Source: Trichomonas vaginalis G3
Taxonomy: Eukaryota > Parabasalia > Trichomonadida > Trichomonadidae
Direction: 5' to 3'
Length of the DNA: 64,000 nt
Assembly (NCBI RefSeq): GCF_026262505.1
Contig: NC_067203.1
Coordinates: 9,610,001-9,674,000 of the forward strand
In this document: one piece after another, positions 50,611 through 59,964 of the stretch
Numbering within the stretch: position 1 is the first letter of the stretch
Layout of the letters: each line of letters opens with the position of its first letter
Position numbers and translations under genes: made by a program
The notes under the pieces: model-generated
What the model saw: the letters and a program-made list of their open reading frames with translations, nothing else
What the model was told of the DNA's origin: nothing
The model's database searches: none

Positions 50611-51894
50611 CTAGAAATATAATCCTCTTTCAAATAAACCTGTAATAATTTGTTCATTATCTTTTGCTAATTTAATTAAATCATCATAATCGGTTCTACT
50701 TATAGGAATTTTCTTAAATTTGCGATTTGAAACTTCATTCCATTTGTTAACAAGTTCATAAATTATACCAAGAAGTTTCACACGATCATCTTGTCGGGAT
50801 TTTCTAATCAATTCTATTATATCTCTTAGTTTGTCAAATACCTTCCTTGTTAAATTAATATCGATTGATTTACTGCAGGATGTGGTAGCCAATTGGAATG
50901 CTGTAGCAAATAATTCACTAAATACATCATAGTTTTCTAAAATATAACCAATAAATTTAAAGAATTGATAAGGGACTGTTATTCCTTTGAAATCACTTGC
51001 ATATTGTACTGCCGGAATTAATAATGCATTTAAACATTCGTATTCATATTTTTTAGAATTCCACCTAACAAACCGAATTTCATGTATGAATTCTTCGATA
51101 ATCTTTGAATAGTTTTCAAGATTTTGACAATTTTGAGCACATGAAATTAAAATTTTGATATTCTCATTCTTCAATTCTTCTTTAGCGAATTTAAGCTTTT
51201 TAAATCTTTCTCCGAAATAAACAGCGTAATTTGAATTAAATTTTATTGCTGTGTATGCTAAATTAATAGCAGGAGTTGGATCATTTAATTTGATTCCTCC
51301 CTCAATTAATTTAAATATTTTGCTAATATCAATTTTAACTCCTTTGAGAAATTGAGATTTATCTTGAATTGATTTTGAAATATAATCAAACAGGAATGAC
51401 ATCAAATGCATTAATTCAGTAAAACACGGATCATTAATGTCCTTGTTAGAGTCATTCAATGTATAATCCAAAATATTGTTGTTTAGTAGCAGCAACATAA
51501 CTAATCTTTGATTTTCTGTTTCCAAAATTGATCTTAAATGCTTTGAAAGAGAAACTGTTTCTAAAGCTCTTCTGATATTTTCATAGTTTCTAAGAATATA
51601 ATCATCCTTTATTGTGTATAAGAGATATATAATGGTATCAGGATGTAAATCTTTCACTGAATTGCATTTTTCAAGGATTTTTTGTATTGGTACAATATCT
51701 GAAAATGTTTGAAGGAATTCCGACTGAGGCAATTTATCTTCTTTGATGACCATCTTCCAAACTAATCTAAATGCGAAATTGATAGTTTTTTCATCATTGA
51801 TCTTTTGATCAAAGATTTCCTTAATTGCCAAACAAACTGGAATGAATGTCTGATCGAAGAGCTCTTTGTTTGACCTAGAAATCAAATCGAACAA
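50611..51894 (-). CDS. All-helical host protein, possibly missing its start
   Basis: 427 codons open, but the first codon at 51894 is TTG and a stop lies seven codons further upstream, so no ATG precedes residue 48 (51753). Either translation begins at 51753 or the 5' end has been lost. The protein is wholly helical with repeats of Leu/Ile/Lys, like HEAT or armadillo proteins (LRDIIELIRKSRQDDRVKLL, for example). The open frame without stops argues for a recently functional gene. No family recognised. Confidence 0.5.
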   Translation of the reverse strand: MFDLISRSNKELFDQTFIPVCLAIKEIFDQKINDEKTINFAFRLVWKMVIKEDKLPQSEFLQTFSDIVPIQKILEKCNSVKDLHPDTIIYLLYTIKDDYILRNYENIRRALETVSLSKHLRSILETENQRLVMLLLLNNNILDYTLNDSNKDINDPCFTELMHLMSFLFDYISKSIQDKSQFLKGVKIDISKIFKLIEGGIKLNDPTPAINLAYTAIKFNSNYAVYFGERFKKLKFAKEELKNENIKILISCAQNCQNLENYSKIIEEFIHEIRFVRWNSKKYEYECLNALLIPAVQYASDFKGITVPYQFFKFIGYILENYDVFSELFATAFQLATTSCSKSIDINLTRKVFDKLRDIIELIRKSRQDDRVKLLGIIYELVNKWNEVSNRKFKKIPISRTDYDDLIKLAKDNEQIITGLFERGLYF

Positions 51895-52622
51895 TGTATT
51901 GTAATAAACAGAAATTCATCAAAAGTGACAGCTCTCAATTTTTTGACATTTGTAAATTCTAAATTGAATGAGAAAAATGAAATAATACTAAGCATAATAC
52001 AATATTCTAGATTTAATTATAATTAGGAAAAAGTTAGTTTTGAGAGTACTTTTCATAGGCATATAGAATGAAATCTTCTGAAAAATAATATCACATAAAC
52101 TCATATTATTTTCTAATATATAACTATTTTATATAAAAATCAAATTCAATGATCTTAAAAGCGAAGGATAAACCTCAAAATTTATGAATATAATAAGTGG
52201 GAATATAATGCTTATCTATCATAAAACCATATGAAATATCAATTTTTGCTTTACGCCTAATTTTTGACGACAATTAGCAAAAAATGTTAAATGTTAACAC
52301 TCAGTCCATTTGAATATGAAAAATAAAATTGACTTTGATTAAATGTTTTTATTTATCATGCAATTCTTCTTGCGACCAAAGATTTGAATAAAAGTTCAAA
52401 AAATAAGATAGCTTAAAAAATAATATACGGTAGTGTTTACTAATAGATGAATAGTATATAAATTCTATTAAAATGGATTTGATCCAAAAAAATATATAAA
52501 ATTTGATCATAAATAAAATCGTTTTCAATTACTTCTTCATTTAAATTATAACAATTATTTTTGATTTTTATTTATCATCCACACTCAAATTTGAATCTTA
52601 TCACAAAAGAAGGACCACTTTT
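51895..52622. other. AT-rich spacer, no gene seen
   Basis: About 730 bp without a usable frame. It separates the helical gene from the rve transposase and may contain the transposon's left end, which was not identified. Confidence 0.4.
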
Positions 52623-53445
52623 ATGACTACTGCCAAATCTATAAGCAGAGAATGGCTATTTGAAGCTAAAAGAAGAATAGAAGAAGGTGAATCTTACAAA
52701 AGTGTGGGAAAGGAAGTTGAATTGGAAAATGGTAAAATTAAATTGAATGTTGCCGAAAATACAATAAGAAGAGCATTTCAACTTCAAGAAATCGAATTAC
52801 CAAAAGTTAGTCGCGGCAGAAAACCAAATCCACCAACATTTGAGCAAAACAATTAATTAATTCTTGTGTTTCACAATATAAAGGAGGAATTTCAAAAACT
52901 TATTTATTGATTAAAAGTTTCAAAATATTGCTCAAAATCCCGATTGTGAGAAAGAAAAAGAAGAAATTGCAAAAGAATTTGAAAATATAGAAGATTTGAC
53001 AAAAGATCAAATTTTTGACAATTTACAAAAAATAAAGCATCATCAAGTGGAAAAATTTATGATGGAATCAGGTTTATCTTCAAAAAGAGATTACAAACCA
53101 GCAGATCCACCTACCAAATATCGTGCCATATCAAATTCTTTGATATGGCACTGCGATATTCATTACCTTCACGGTAATGTTTCTTTTCCATTTTTTGCCA
53201 TATTGGATGATATGACACGTAAAGTTCTCAAAACTAAATTATTGAAAAACAAGTCTTCCAACTCAACAGCGAAGGTTTTAAGAAAACTTTTAGAGAAGTT
53301 TATTCCTTACTGCATCTGGACCGATAACGGCGGTGAATTCGGCCAGGTTATGCAGGAAAACGGAATAGTTTGGAAGCACACCTTGCCGTATATGCCAAGA
53401 CAGAACGGCAAGGTGGAGCGCCTGTGGCCAAGCTGTTCTAAAACT
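52623..53445 (+). pseudogene. rve-type DDE transposase, frameshifted and 3' truncated
   Basis: The ATG at 52623 opens a helix-turn-helix-like segment (SREWLFEAKRRIEEGESYKS, then ENTIRRAFQLQEIELPK). Frame changes near 52850 and 52920 lead into a catalytic core: WHCDIHYLHG (first Asp), FFAILDDMTRKVL, IWTDNGGEF (second Asp) and PYMPRQNGKVERLW (catalytic Glu). The second Asp and the Glu are separated by about 30 residues rather than the usual 35. The motif order is IS481/rve-like. Similarity stops right after VERLW, where the sequence changes to the end of the next fragment, so the C-terminal domain is missing. Confidence 0.7.
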
Positions 53446-53450
53446 TTTGT

Positions 53451-53898
53451 TTACAACATATTTGCTAACTGATAAAACATCTGCAATGAATCATCGTTTA
53501 TATCATAAAGTTCCAAAAGTGTGTCAAAAATATTGACGAAATTAGTTATTTTCATTGTAAGTAATTTTTCTCTAAGTTTATTTTGGAATTTGTTGATTAG
53601 TTGAGAAACTTGATTTTCATCTCGAAGCGTGCAAATCTTTTCAATAACAGACATTTCATTATTATCTTCATCATCTTCGTCTGAATCTGATTTGACATTA
53701 TTTAAGGAAATAGTTATACTTTGTGGTTGAAGACTCTCTTTTCTTTGTGGTTTATCTTGACTTATTATCTCATTATCTGATTCTTCTTCCTTTCTTTGTG
53801 TGTCTTTTGGTTTTTGTTCGGAGTTGCTTGATTCTGGTGATTTTGGATTTTGGTTCTCTTGTGCATTATTTACAGCTTGTGTAAGCTCAGTTAGTATA
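53451..53898 (-). pseudogene. Host gene fragment between two mobile elements
   Basis: A minus frame from about 53898 to 53451: a disordered Glu/Lys/Ser/Asn-rich part (SDEDDEDNNEMSVIEKICTL) followed by a helical end (TNFVNIFDTLLELYDINDDS) and a stop. An in-frame TAG lies just upstream of 53898, where the left end of Maverick 2 begins, and no upstream ATG exists. The fragment was probably truncated by Maverick 2 on one side and touches the transposase relic on the other. MSVIEKIC at 53654 could be an internal start. Family unknown. Confidence 0.4.
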
Positions 53899-53948
53899 CA
53901 TAACTAGTGTACTGAGGCACTGCGCGCCTCCTTACACTTGTTATGTGA
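53897..53948. repeat. Terminal hairpin at the Maverick 2 left end
   Basis: ACATAAC, AGTGTA and GAGGC are mirrored by GCCTC, TACACT and GTTATGT around ACTGCGC. This imperfect palindrome sits exactly where host-like sequence stops. It could be the outer part of the inverted repeat. Confidence 0.6.
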
Positions 53949-54113
53949 ATTTGACACTTTACAAAACCAGTAACATATATTTTTACAACACAAACGACAA
54001 CACTAACTTAACATTAAATATTTACAAAGCCGCCAACCACTTCACTAATGTTTTCACAAACGACTTCACTAATGTTTTCACTAATGACTTCATTAATGTA
54101 AAAATAAACGTTC

Positions 54114-54434
54114 TCACTTACAAAAGTATTGCAACTCCTCCCATTGCTGTGCTTCACATAACAGCTCATAATCTTCTGACTCACTTTCTTCTTCATATAG
54201 GTCAAAATCACTGTCAAAATAAATGTTAGTAAGTTTTGACAAATGTAATGAAACACGTTTACCGTTTGTATCGTATGCTTGTATAAACTTTCCATTCTTC
54301 ATTCCTTCATAAACGCTCAAACTAACTTTACCCTTTCTCCCTCGTATCTGATAGAATGTATTTTCACGAGGAACGAAGAACAAATTCTTGAACTCATGAC
54401 CGTTGTAGTTTGTTATCTCAATAGTTTTCGTCAT
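54114..54434 (-). CDS. Maverick 2 terminal small protein
   Basis: 106 aa, ATG at 54434. The first two thirds look like a small beta-barrel (IEITNYNGHEFKNLFFVPRE, then GKVSLSVYEGMKNGKF and KRVSLHLSKLTNIYFD). The tail is acidic and ends WEELQYFCK. Intact. It occupies the same terminal, inward-reading place as the 16816 gene of Maverick 1 but shows no obvious similarity. Function unknown. Confidence 0.55.
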   Translation of the reverse strand: MTKTIEITNYNGHEFKNLFFVPRENTFYQIRGRKGKVSLSVYEGMKNGKFIQAYDTNGKRVSLHLSKLTNIYFDSDFDLYEEESESEDYELLCEAQQWEELQYFCK

Positions 54435-54573
54435 TTACATCCAAATAAAATAAAAAATAAAATAAAAAATAAATGATATCACCACCCTCACACGTATGAA
54501 AACATCCATTTAAATTTAGGTGAAGTGGTGAGATCTCACCTCTTTTTTCACCTCTTTTTTCACCCACTTGAAT

Positions 54574-55101
54574 TCATTGCTTTATAACTCTCTTCCTTGG
54601 TTTCTTTTTAGTTGCTTTCTTCACGTCTGTCTCCAACTTGACTGTCTTTCTTCTTCGTCCATAATGATACCAATTACTTCCACCAGTCAATGGGTCAAAT
54701 GGTCTTTCGTAAGGGTTTCCATACATTCCATAGGGACCATACGGAAGAACTACTAGTGGAGAAGAAACATTTTCTTTAGTTCCATCGACTCTATTTAAAT
54801 GCATTGTTTCACCTTTCATCTGGTCATTAAAGTCTTTTACGTGTTTTGCAAACTCATCGTCCTTTCCTAAAGCATTTTCGGACTCAGTCGCAACCAAATT
54901 GGATGCTTTATTTATGAGCCCTATTTTATTTAATCTTAACTTCTTTGCAACCCAGCCTCCAATCTTCCCTTTATTTGCATCTAATGTCTTCGAAACCCTT
55001 CCTCCACTCATTTTATTTACTGCGTCATAAGCTCCAAGTGCTTTTGCTCCAAATGCTAATGCTTTTGTTCCCATTGCGCCTAAAGCTGCCCAAGCTACCA
55101 T
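54574..55101 (-). CDS. Basic minor virion protein candidate
   Basis: 175 aa, ATG at 55101, intact. An N-terminal Ala/Gly-rich hydrophobic segment (MVAWAALGAMGTKALAFGAK) is followed by a basic helical part, a Pro/Gly/Tyr-rich stretch (VVLPYGPYGMYGNPYERP) and a Lys/Arg-rich C-terminus (KKATKKKPRKRVIKQ). This resembles capsid-internal proteins such as pVI- or pX-like proteins that bind DNA or membranes. It starts exactly where the upstream 65-aa gene stops, so the two are probably co-transcribed. Confidence 0.5.
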   Translation of the reverse strand: MVAWAALGAMGTKALAFGAKALGAYDAVNKMSGGRVSKTLDANKGKIGGWVAKKLRLNKIGLINKASNLVATESENALGKDDEFAKHVKDFNDQMKGETMHLNRVDGTKENVSSPLVVLPYGPYGMYGNPYERPFDPLTGGSNWYHYGRRRKTVKLETDVKKATKKKPRKRVIKQ

Positions 55102-55299
55102 TTACACCATATTAAAATCATCTCTCTTCAATATTATCTCATAAAAGTTCTCGTTACTGGAGAAAGTCAATGAAATATAAACGTTCTCATTCATAAACTT
55201 CTTTCTTATATCATCTATACGCTTCAAAATGTCTGAACAATTGCTAACATCTTCTACAACAGTTATTTCATCATGAATGACCTTCAAGAACAAGCTCAT
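55102..55299 (-). CDS. 65-aa Maverick 2 protein
   Basis: ATG at 55299 and stop at 55102, with no spacer to either neighbour (the upstream stop ends at 55300 and the downstream ATG is at 55101). Such head-to-tail packing supports it being real. Sequence pattern beta-alpha-beta (LKVIHDEITVVEDVSNCSDI, then VYISLTFSSNENFYEIILK). Function unknown. Confidence 0.5.
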   Translation of the reverse strand: MSLFLKVIHDEITVVEDVSNCSDILKRIDDIRKKFMNENVYISLTFSSNENFYEIILKRDDFNMV

Positions 55300-56181
55300 T
55301 TAATATGCAATTAAAATCATTTCAATAATGAGCCCATCTTTTCCATCTTTAGGTAGCACAACATCTTTCATTGAAGAAGGTTCGACAAGTCTTATGTTAA
55401 ACTTACTGACAAAGTTTGTTATACTATAATGCTTCGGTGGCGAATACATATAGTTTGAAAGACATAATATAGATTCTTCAGCAAATTCACTTATACTGGA
55501 TTTTATAACAATGTTCTCACGAGACCAAATACCACCAATTGAAAAACTTGTAAGTAATCCTGCTGAACCTTCAACTGTAAACGTCGATGGTAACATTCCA
55601 CGAAGGTCATCTATTGACATCTTTGAGTCACTGAATTTAAATATTTTCTTAAAGCAATCGTCATTATCTAACCATGCAATAGCTTTGAAGTTTTCATTCG
55701 AATATACATCTGCTTCATTAAATGTAAAACCTGACTTCTTTGCAGAGACGACTTTAAAATCTATTGAGTTTGTTTCAAAATTATATGCTATGGTAACTTC
55801 TGAAGGTAATGGATGTCCTTCCGCAGTCAGTTGTTCTCTCACTACCGTTTGAAGCTTTGTATTAAAAACTTTCATGTCATCTCCTGTGTCTAGGTTCACA
55901 TACACAGCAACAGGAAAACTATCTTGCTTCTTTGTTTCATCATTATACCTCAAAACATTAAAGTTCTTCAATAATATTGTTCTTCCTGCTGGAATACTTC
56001 GAACCTGTCTTATTTCAATAGCTTTCTCACCTCCTACATACTCTACCCAGTGTCTTGGATATTCATAAGTATACTGACTTTCTTGAATTTTGGTTGGTTT
56101 CATCATAACGTGTTCATAGTATATCTTTATACTCTTGTCAGTTAGACTCGGTGCTATGTTCTGAATATTTCTGACTTGCAT
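55300..56181 (-). CDS. Maverick 2 beta-rich protein, possible capsid component
   Basis: 293 aa from the ATG at 56181 (MQVRNIQNIAPSLTDKSIKI); the longer frame would overlap the divergent ATPase gene. Strand-rich sequence with RTILLKNFNVLRYN, AVYVNLDTGDDMKVF, GLLTSFSIGGIWSRENIVIK and a final LVEPSSMKDVVLPKDG plus IIEMILIAY. The last block resembles the C-terminal strands of virion jelly-roll proteins (compare the penton-like gene). It is too short for a double jelly-roll capsid protein. No certain family. It diverges from the ATPase with a 16-bp gap. Confidence 0.5.
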   Translation of the reverse strand: MQVRNIQNIAPSLTDKSIKIYYEHVMMKPTKIQESQYTYEYPRHWVEYVGGEKAIEIRQVRSIPAGRTILLKNFNVLRYNDETKKQDSFPVAVYVNLDTGDDMKVFNTKLQTVVREQLTAEGHPLPSEVTIAYNFETNSIDFKVVSAKKSGFTFNEADVYSNENFKAIAWLDNDDCFKKIFKFSDSKMSIDDLRGMLPSTFTVEGSAGLLTSFSIGGIWSRENIVIKSSISEFAEESILCLSNYMYSPPKHYSITNFVSKFNIRLVEPSSMKDVVLPKDGKDGLIIEMILIAY

Positions 56182-56197
56182 TTTTAATGGAGATAAA

Positions 56198-58691
56198 ATG
56201 AAGCATTTAATACATGATGTAGATGAAGACATGAATGAAACTACAGACAAACTTAACTCTTCTCTTATTCTTCCTTTCAGTAAGGACTATGAGTTCTGTT
56301 CAAATGGTGTTTATTTCTATTGTGGAAAGATGGGTTCAGGTAAGACATTTAACCTCATTCGTCATATACTCATAACAGAGCGTTTAGGAAACGACTCTTA
56401 TTATGACCAAATCATTATATCAGCAACTTCAGACTCTATGGATTCAACAGCGAAAACATTTATGTCAAAAGTTCAAGCCTCTATCGTTAAAGTTCCAGAC
56501 AGTGAACTCATTGAATTTCTTCAACGTTACATTCGACGTAAGAGAAAATATTATGCCATCGTAGAGTTCATACATTCAGGAATGCAAAAGACTTCTGAGG
56601 AGATGGAAAGAATTATTGACAAACACCACTTACGACAATACTCAGGAGTTTACGATATGAAACGACTTACAAACTACATTCTGTCAAAACTTTCAAAATA
56701 CCCCTTCAAAAAGTATCCTTCAAATATAGATCCGTATTTTTCCCAAGTGAGCGGGGTATCTCCAATCCCAGCCCTATCGTCCTCCCGGTGTCAGTTTTCA
56801 ATATAAAATCCAAATTTTTTTTGAAAATAAAAATTTCGAGAAATTTTTCTGATTTTTTTTCTTTGATTTCAATAATTCAAAATAAATTTGGGAGTAAAAA
56901 GACACTATTTAATGAAATTCATATGAGTGAATGTGGATAAATACTCTCAAAACATACAATTTATCTATTTTTTCTTTATATTATCAACTAATTAGTGATA
57001 ATTTTTTTTGAATCAGATTTTTTTTTCATTAAAAACATAATATATAACACAACAATGATGCACACATACGTATCTACACATCAAAATATAAAGCTTGTTT
57101 TGGTCTGGGCATCCCAACCCAAAATTCTTAAAAAATTGAATAAAATTGAATACTTGGGGCTGGGATACCCATCCCAAAACCGAATTGAATTTTTTGAATT
57201 AAAGAATATATTTATGTATTTATAATATACATGTGATGTCTATAAAAAATACTAAATTCTAAAAAAAAATTCAATTTATTCAAAACGTATACTAAGTGAT
57301 CACTTCATTAGTAGGATCAGCAATCCTACTAAATGGTGAGAACGCCACTAACTAAAAAGGGAGTCCTTGGAGCTCTTGATCTCTTGTCAGTAGAGTTCAT
57401 AATGAGGCATGGCATCTACTGATTAGAGATCAGAGCAATCCTACCTTACCTTCAGGAGCTACAAAACTCCTAATCGTTACGAGAGGGAGCCTTGGAGCTC
57501 CTGAAGCTCATCAGCAGAGGCTATTTACCATTTGGGCCTCTTCTGATGAAAGATGCGAAACACGTCTACGAACCAGGAGCTTCAAAGCTTCTAATCCTTA
57601 CTAAAGGGAGCTTTGGAGCTCCTGAGTCTCCATCAACAGAGTCCCAGATGGTAAATGTCCTTTGCTGATGAAAGATGCGAAACACATCTACGAACCAGGA
57701 GCTCCAAAGCTCCTAATCCTTACGAAAGGGAGCTTTGGAGCTCCTGAAACTCCTTTTACTATAAAATAGGACAGTTTTCTTCTGAGGTTCTCATCAAATC
57801 TAAGACTTCAGAAGAAAGCTGTCCTATCAATGTATACTTACACTCTCATGGACTACAAGTGTACAACTTTAAGGCAGGGATTATCCGAGGCCTCTCATCA
57901 AATGAGGGACCTCGGATAATCTCTACCTTAAGTAGTCAAATAACTTTTCTCACTATTTAGGAACAAAAGAACAAGAGTTGGAGTACTTTAAGGCAAGATT
58001 CTTCCGAAATCTCTCATCGAATGAGAGACTTCGGAAGGACCTTGCCAAATCCTTGAACGCCAATATCCTTGGAACTGAGCTAGAACCAGGGAGAAGTAGC
58101 ATACTATAGAGCACGATGGTAATCTCGGAAATGCTTATATCGCCTCAAGCACAATATTTAAGAAGTCTAACTCATATATACAAGAAGTCAGGCTGAATAG
58201 ATATTGTGCATATGGTTTGCAGAACTCTCATGATATTTCAAATTCATGTTATCCCAAAAAGGTGACACTTTGGGTGTATCGTCCATCCCAGGGATGCAAA
58301 AATCACATCACCTTGGATCTATACTTCAAACACTCTGCTCGTTTGTGACGACTTCGCCGGAAAAGGTTTAGTGTCAAAGCCTGACTCACCATTAGCTAAC
58401 ATCATTACTAAAGTCAGACATTACCACTTAACTGTAGCAATACTTATGCAAACATGGCGTTTCCTTGCTTTAAACATAAAACGTCTCATAACTGACTTCG
58501 TTATCTTTCAAGGTTTCTCACGTTATGATATTGAACTCATTTGGAAACAGTCAGGTATAACATTACCTTTTGAAGAAATTTGGGAAGCATATAAGTCTCT
58601 CATCTCTCCTCGTTCATACCTTGAGATTCATATCATGACTAATACCATTAAAGTCAAAAATATTCCATGGGAACGACCAACATTGTTTTAA
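56198..58691 (+). CDS. Maverick 2 packaging ATPase, split by a transposon
   Basis: The first part (ATG 56198 to 56724, 175 codons plus two bases) contains a Walker A loop GKMGSGKT at residues 43-50. The second part (58331-58691) starts with a hydrophobic strand ending in two Asp (Walker B), then an Arg/His/Trp-rich segment (AILMQTWRFLALNIKRL) and ends at 58691. Between them lies copy B of the 1.6-kb transposon plus its duplicated 7 bp. The two parts are in the same frame if transposon and one duplication are disregarded, giving 295 aa, the normal size of an A32/FtsK-HerA-type packaging ATPase. As it stands the gene would make only a truncated N-terminal product. Confidence 0.88.
56718..56724. 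repeat. Target-site duplication of copy B, left
   Basis: CTTCAAA immediately before TATAGATCC; repeated exactly at 58324-58330. Confidence 0.93.
56725..58323 (-). mobile_element. 1.6-kb hairpin-rich non-autonomous transposon, copy B
   Basis: 1599 bp, inverted relative to copy A. Same 9-bp termini (TATAGATCC at both ends, facing inward), flanked by the perfect 7-bp duplication CTTCAAA. It carries the same chain of hairpins (57300-58080) and the same AT-rich third (56735-57295). Four checked length differences from copy A are single bases present here and absent there, in short G, C or A runs. The insertion interrupts the packaging ATPase. Confidence 0.95.
58324..58330. repeat. Target-site duplication of copy B, right
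   Basis: CTTCAAA, identical to 56718-56724; the ATPase frame resumes directly after it. Confidence 0.93.
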
Positions 58692-59089
58692 AGTTTAACC
58701 TTCAATTGACTGATGGTAAACAAATTCCATGCATCTCTGTCGCCATTTCTGTTAATATTTTTGCTGTCATTCATATCATCCACTTCCCCATCCGTTAGCT
58801 TTTGAGGATATGCGTTAGAATAGCTGTTCTTAAATGAAGGCTTTTCACCTTTGAGAGCATAAACTCTATAACTTTCTGCATACTTTATGTTTGAACCTCC
58901 TGAGCCATCATTGACATAAATTTTTATAGGCTTCCACCCTTTGTTCATGTTCCTGCTTCTTCCCTTAGCTCTTTTGTTCAGTAGTTCTACATCTTTATAC
59001 ACAGCACCTGTCTCAGTGAATTCAACAATATTTTCATTCGTTAGCTTTACATTCAAACCCTTGTCGAGTATATTGTTCATTTCATACAT
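58688..59089 (-). CDS. Maverick 2 protein of unknown function
   Basis: 133 aa from the ATG at 59089 (MYEMNNILDKGLNVKLTNEN); another ATG is three codons later. The longer frame would overlap the divergent gene. The N-terminal half is strand-like (VEFTETGAVYKDVELL), then a basic RAKGRSRNMNKGWKPIKIYV stretch, and the tail is Asn/Asp-rich. Its end overlaps the convergent ATPase end by four bases. Intact. No family recognised. Confidence 0.5.
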   Translation of the reverse strand: MYEMNNILDKGLNVKLTNENIVEFTETGAVYKDVELLNKRAKGRSRNMNKGWKPIKIYVNDGSGGSNIKYAESYRVYALKGEKPSFKNSYSNAYPQKLTDGEVDDMNDSKNINRNGDRDAWNLFTISQLKVKL

Positions 59090-59114
59090 ATAAAAGGTTT
59101 TTATTCTATATGAA

Positions 59115-59728
59115 ATGAGAAGCAAATCCATCTTAGCTGGTGCCGTTAATGTTCCAATTGAACCAACATCAAATGTTGACTCACGAACGACAAACAATAT
59201 TGTCATAAAGAACTATAGTTCAGAGTGTTTGAAAGAAAAAGAACCAGAACTGAAATCCGTGAATTTAAACTCAGCTTCAAACGCTAACGCTACATCAGAT
59301 GTTAAATTAGAGTATCCACCACTGGACCAAATTCTTTCAAGAGAAGCCAACGACAACCCTTACATAAATGTTCAAACAAATCCTTCAGATAACGTAGACC
59401 ATTACCTTCTTCAGTTATACCAAACAATTTTACTCAAGACGATAAGAAGCTTTTGACAAATCTTATAAGCAAGAACCAAATAATTCTAACAAAGGAGGAC
59501 CTTGAAAATGTTATCTCACGAATAACAGGAAAGCAATGTGTCATTGACTATCTCGACCCTGAAATCGAATGCTGTGGTCAAACGCCAATATTCATGAAAA
59601 TAGGTAACATCCGCATCATTGAAACACCAGGAACTACAGGAGTTGAGTTTAAGTATAAATATTCGAACGAGTATACAAAACTTTCAACAGAATATAAACT
59701 TTGCTTGAAATATGTTTTAGTAAATTAA
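59115..59728 (+). pseudogene. Conserved Maverick Cys-Cys-Gly protein, one frameshift
   Basis: ATG at 59115 (MRSKSILAGAVNVPIEPTSN). The first frame ends at a stop at 59456. The second frame is open across 59390-59728 but has no ATG, and the two meet near 59430, which fits a single gene with one frame change. The C-terminal domain has IECCGQTPIFMKIGNIRIIE and TTGVEFKYKYS, matching the gene at 11263-11899 of Maverick 1 in order and spacing. Length about 204 aa. Unknown function; the paired Cys could bind metal. Confidence 0.6.
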
Positions 59729-59964
59729 AGCAATTTGTAATATCTATCCAAAACTTCTTCAACAGTATCGAACTCATCTTCATAATGCAAACCTAATCTT
59801 ATTGACTTGGTGCAGTTTTCACTAACACAATATTTTTCTGTTCTCTTGACTGACATAACTAACTCATTTGTTTCATCAAACAGCAACAACCAAAGTTCAT
59901 GACCTAATACATAACATTCATACTTTATATTTTTAGCTCTGAGTTCTCTTGTAAGCTGTTGCAT
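59725..59964 (-). CDS. Maverick 2 small protein
   Basis: 79 aa, ATG at 59964 (MQQLTRELRAKNIKYECYVL). Mixed alpha/beta with HELWLLLFDETNELVMSVKR and a Cys-containing segment, ending VEEVLDRYYKLL. It overlaps by 40 bases the end of the upstream penton-like gene in another frame and touches the end of the convergent Cys-Cys-Gly gene. Intact. Unknown function. Confidence 0.5.
   Translation of the reverse strand: MQQLTRELRAKNIKYECYVLGHELWLLLFDETNELVMSVKRTEKYCVSENCTKSIRLGLHYEDEFDTVEEVLDRYYKLL

Noticed and set aside
56995-57225. 76-codon frame inside copy B as a transposase remnant
   Set aside because: AT-rich, no motif, present only as chance reading of the palindromic AT part; the element appears non-coding.
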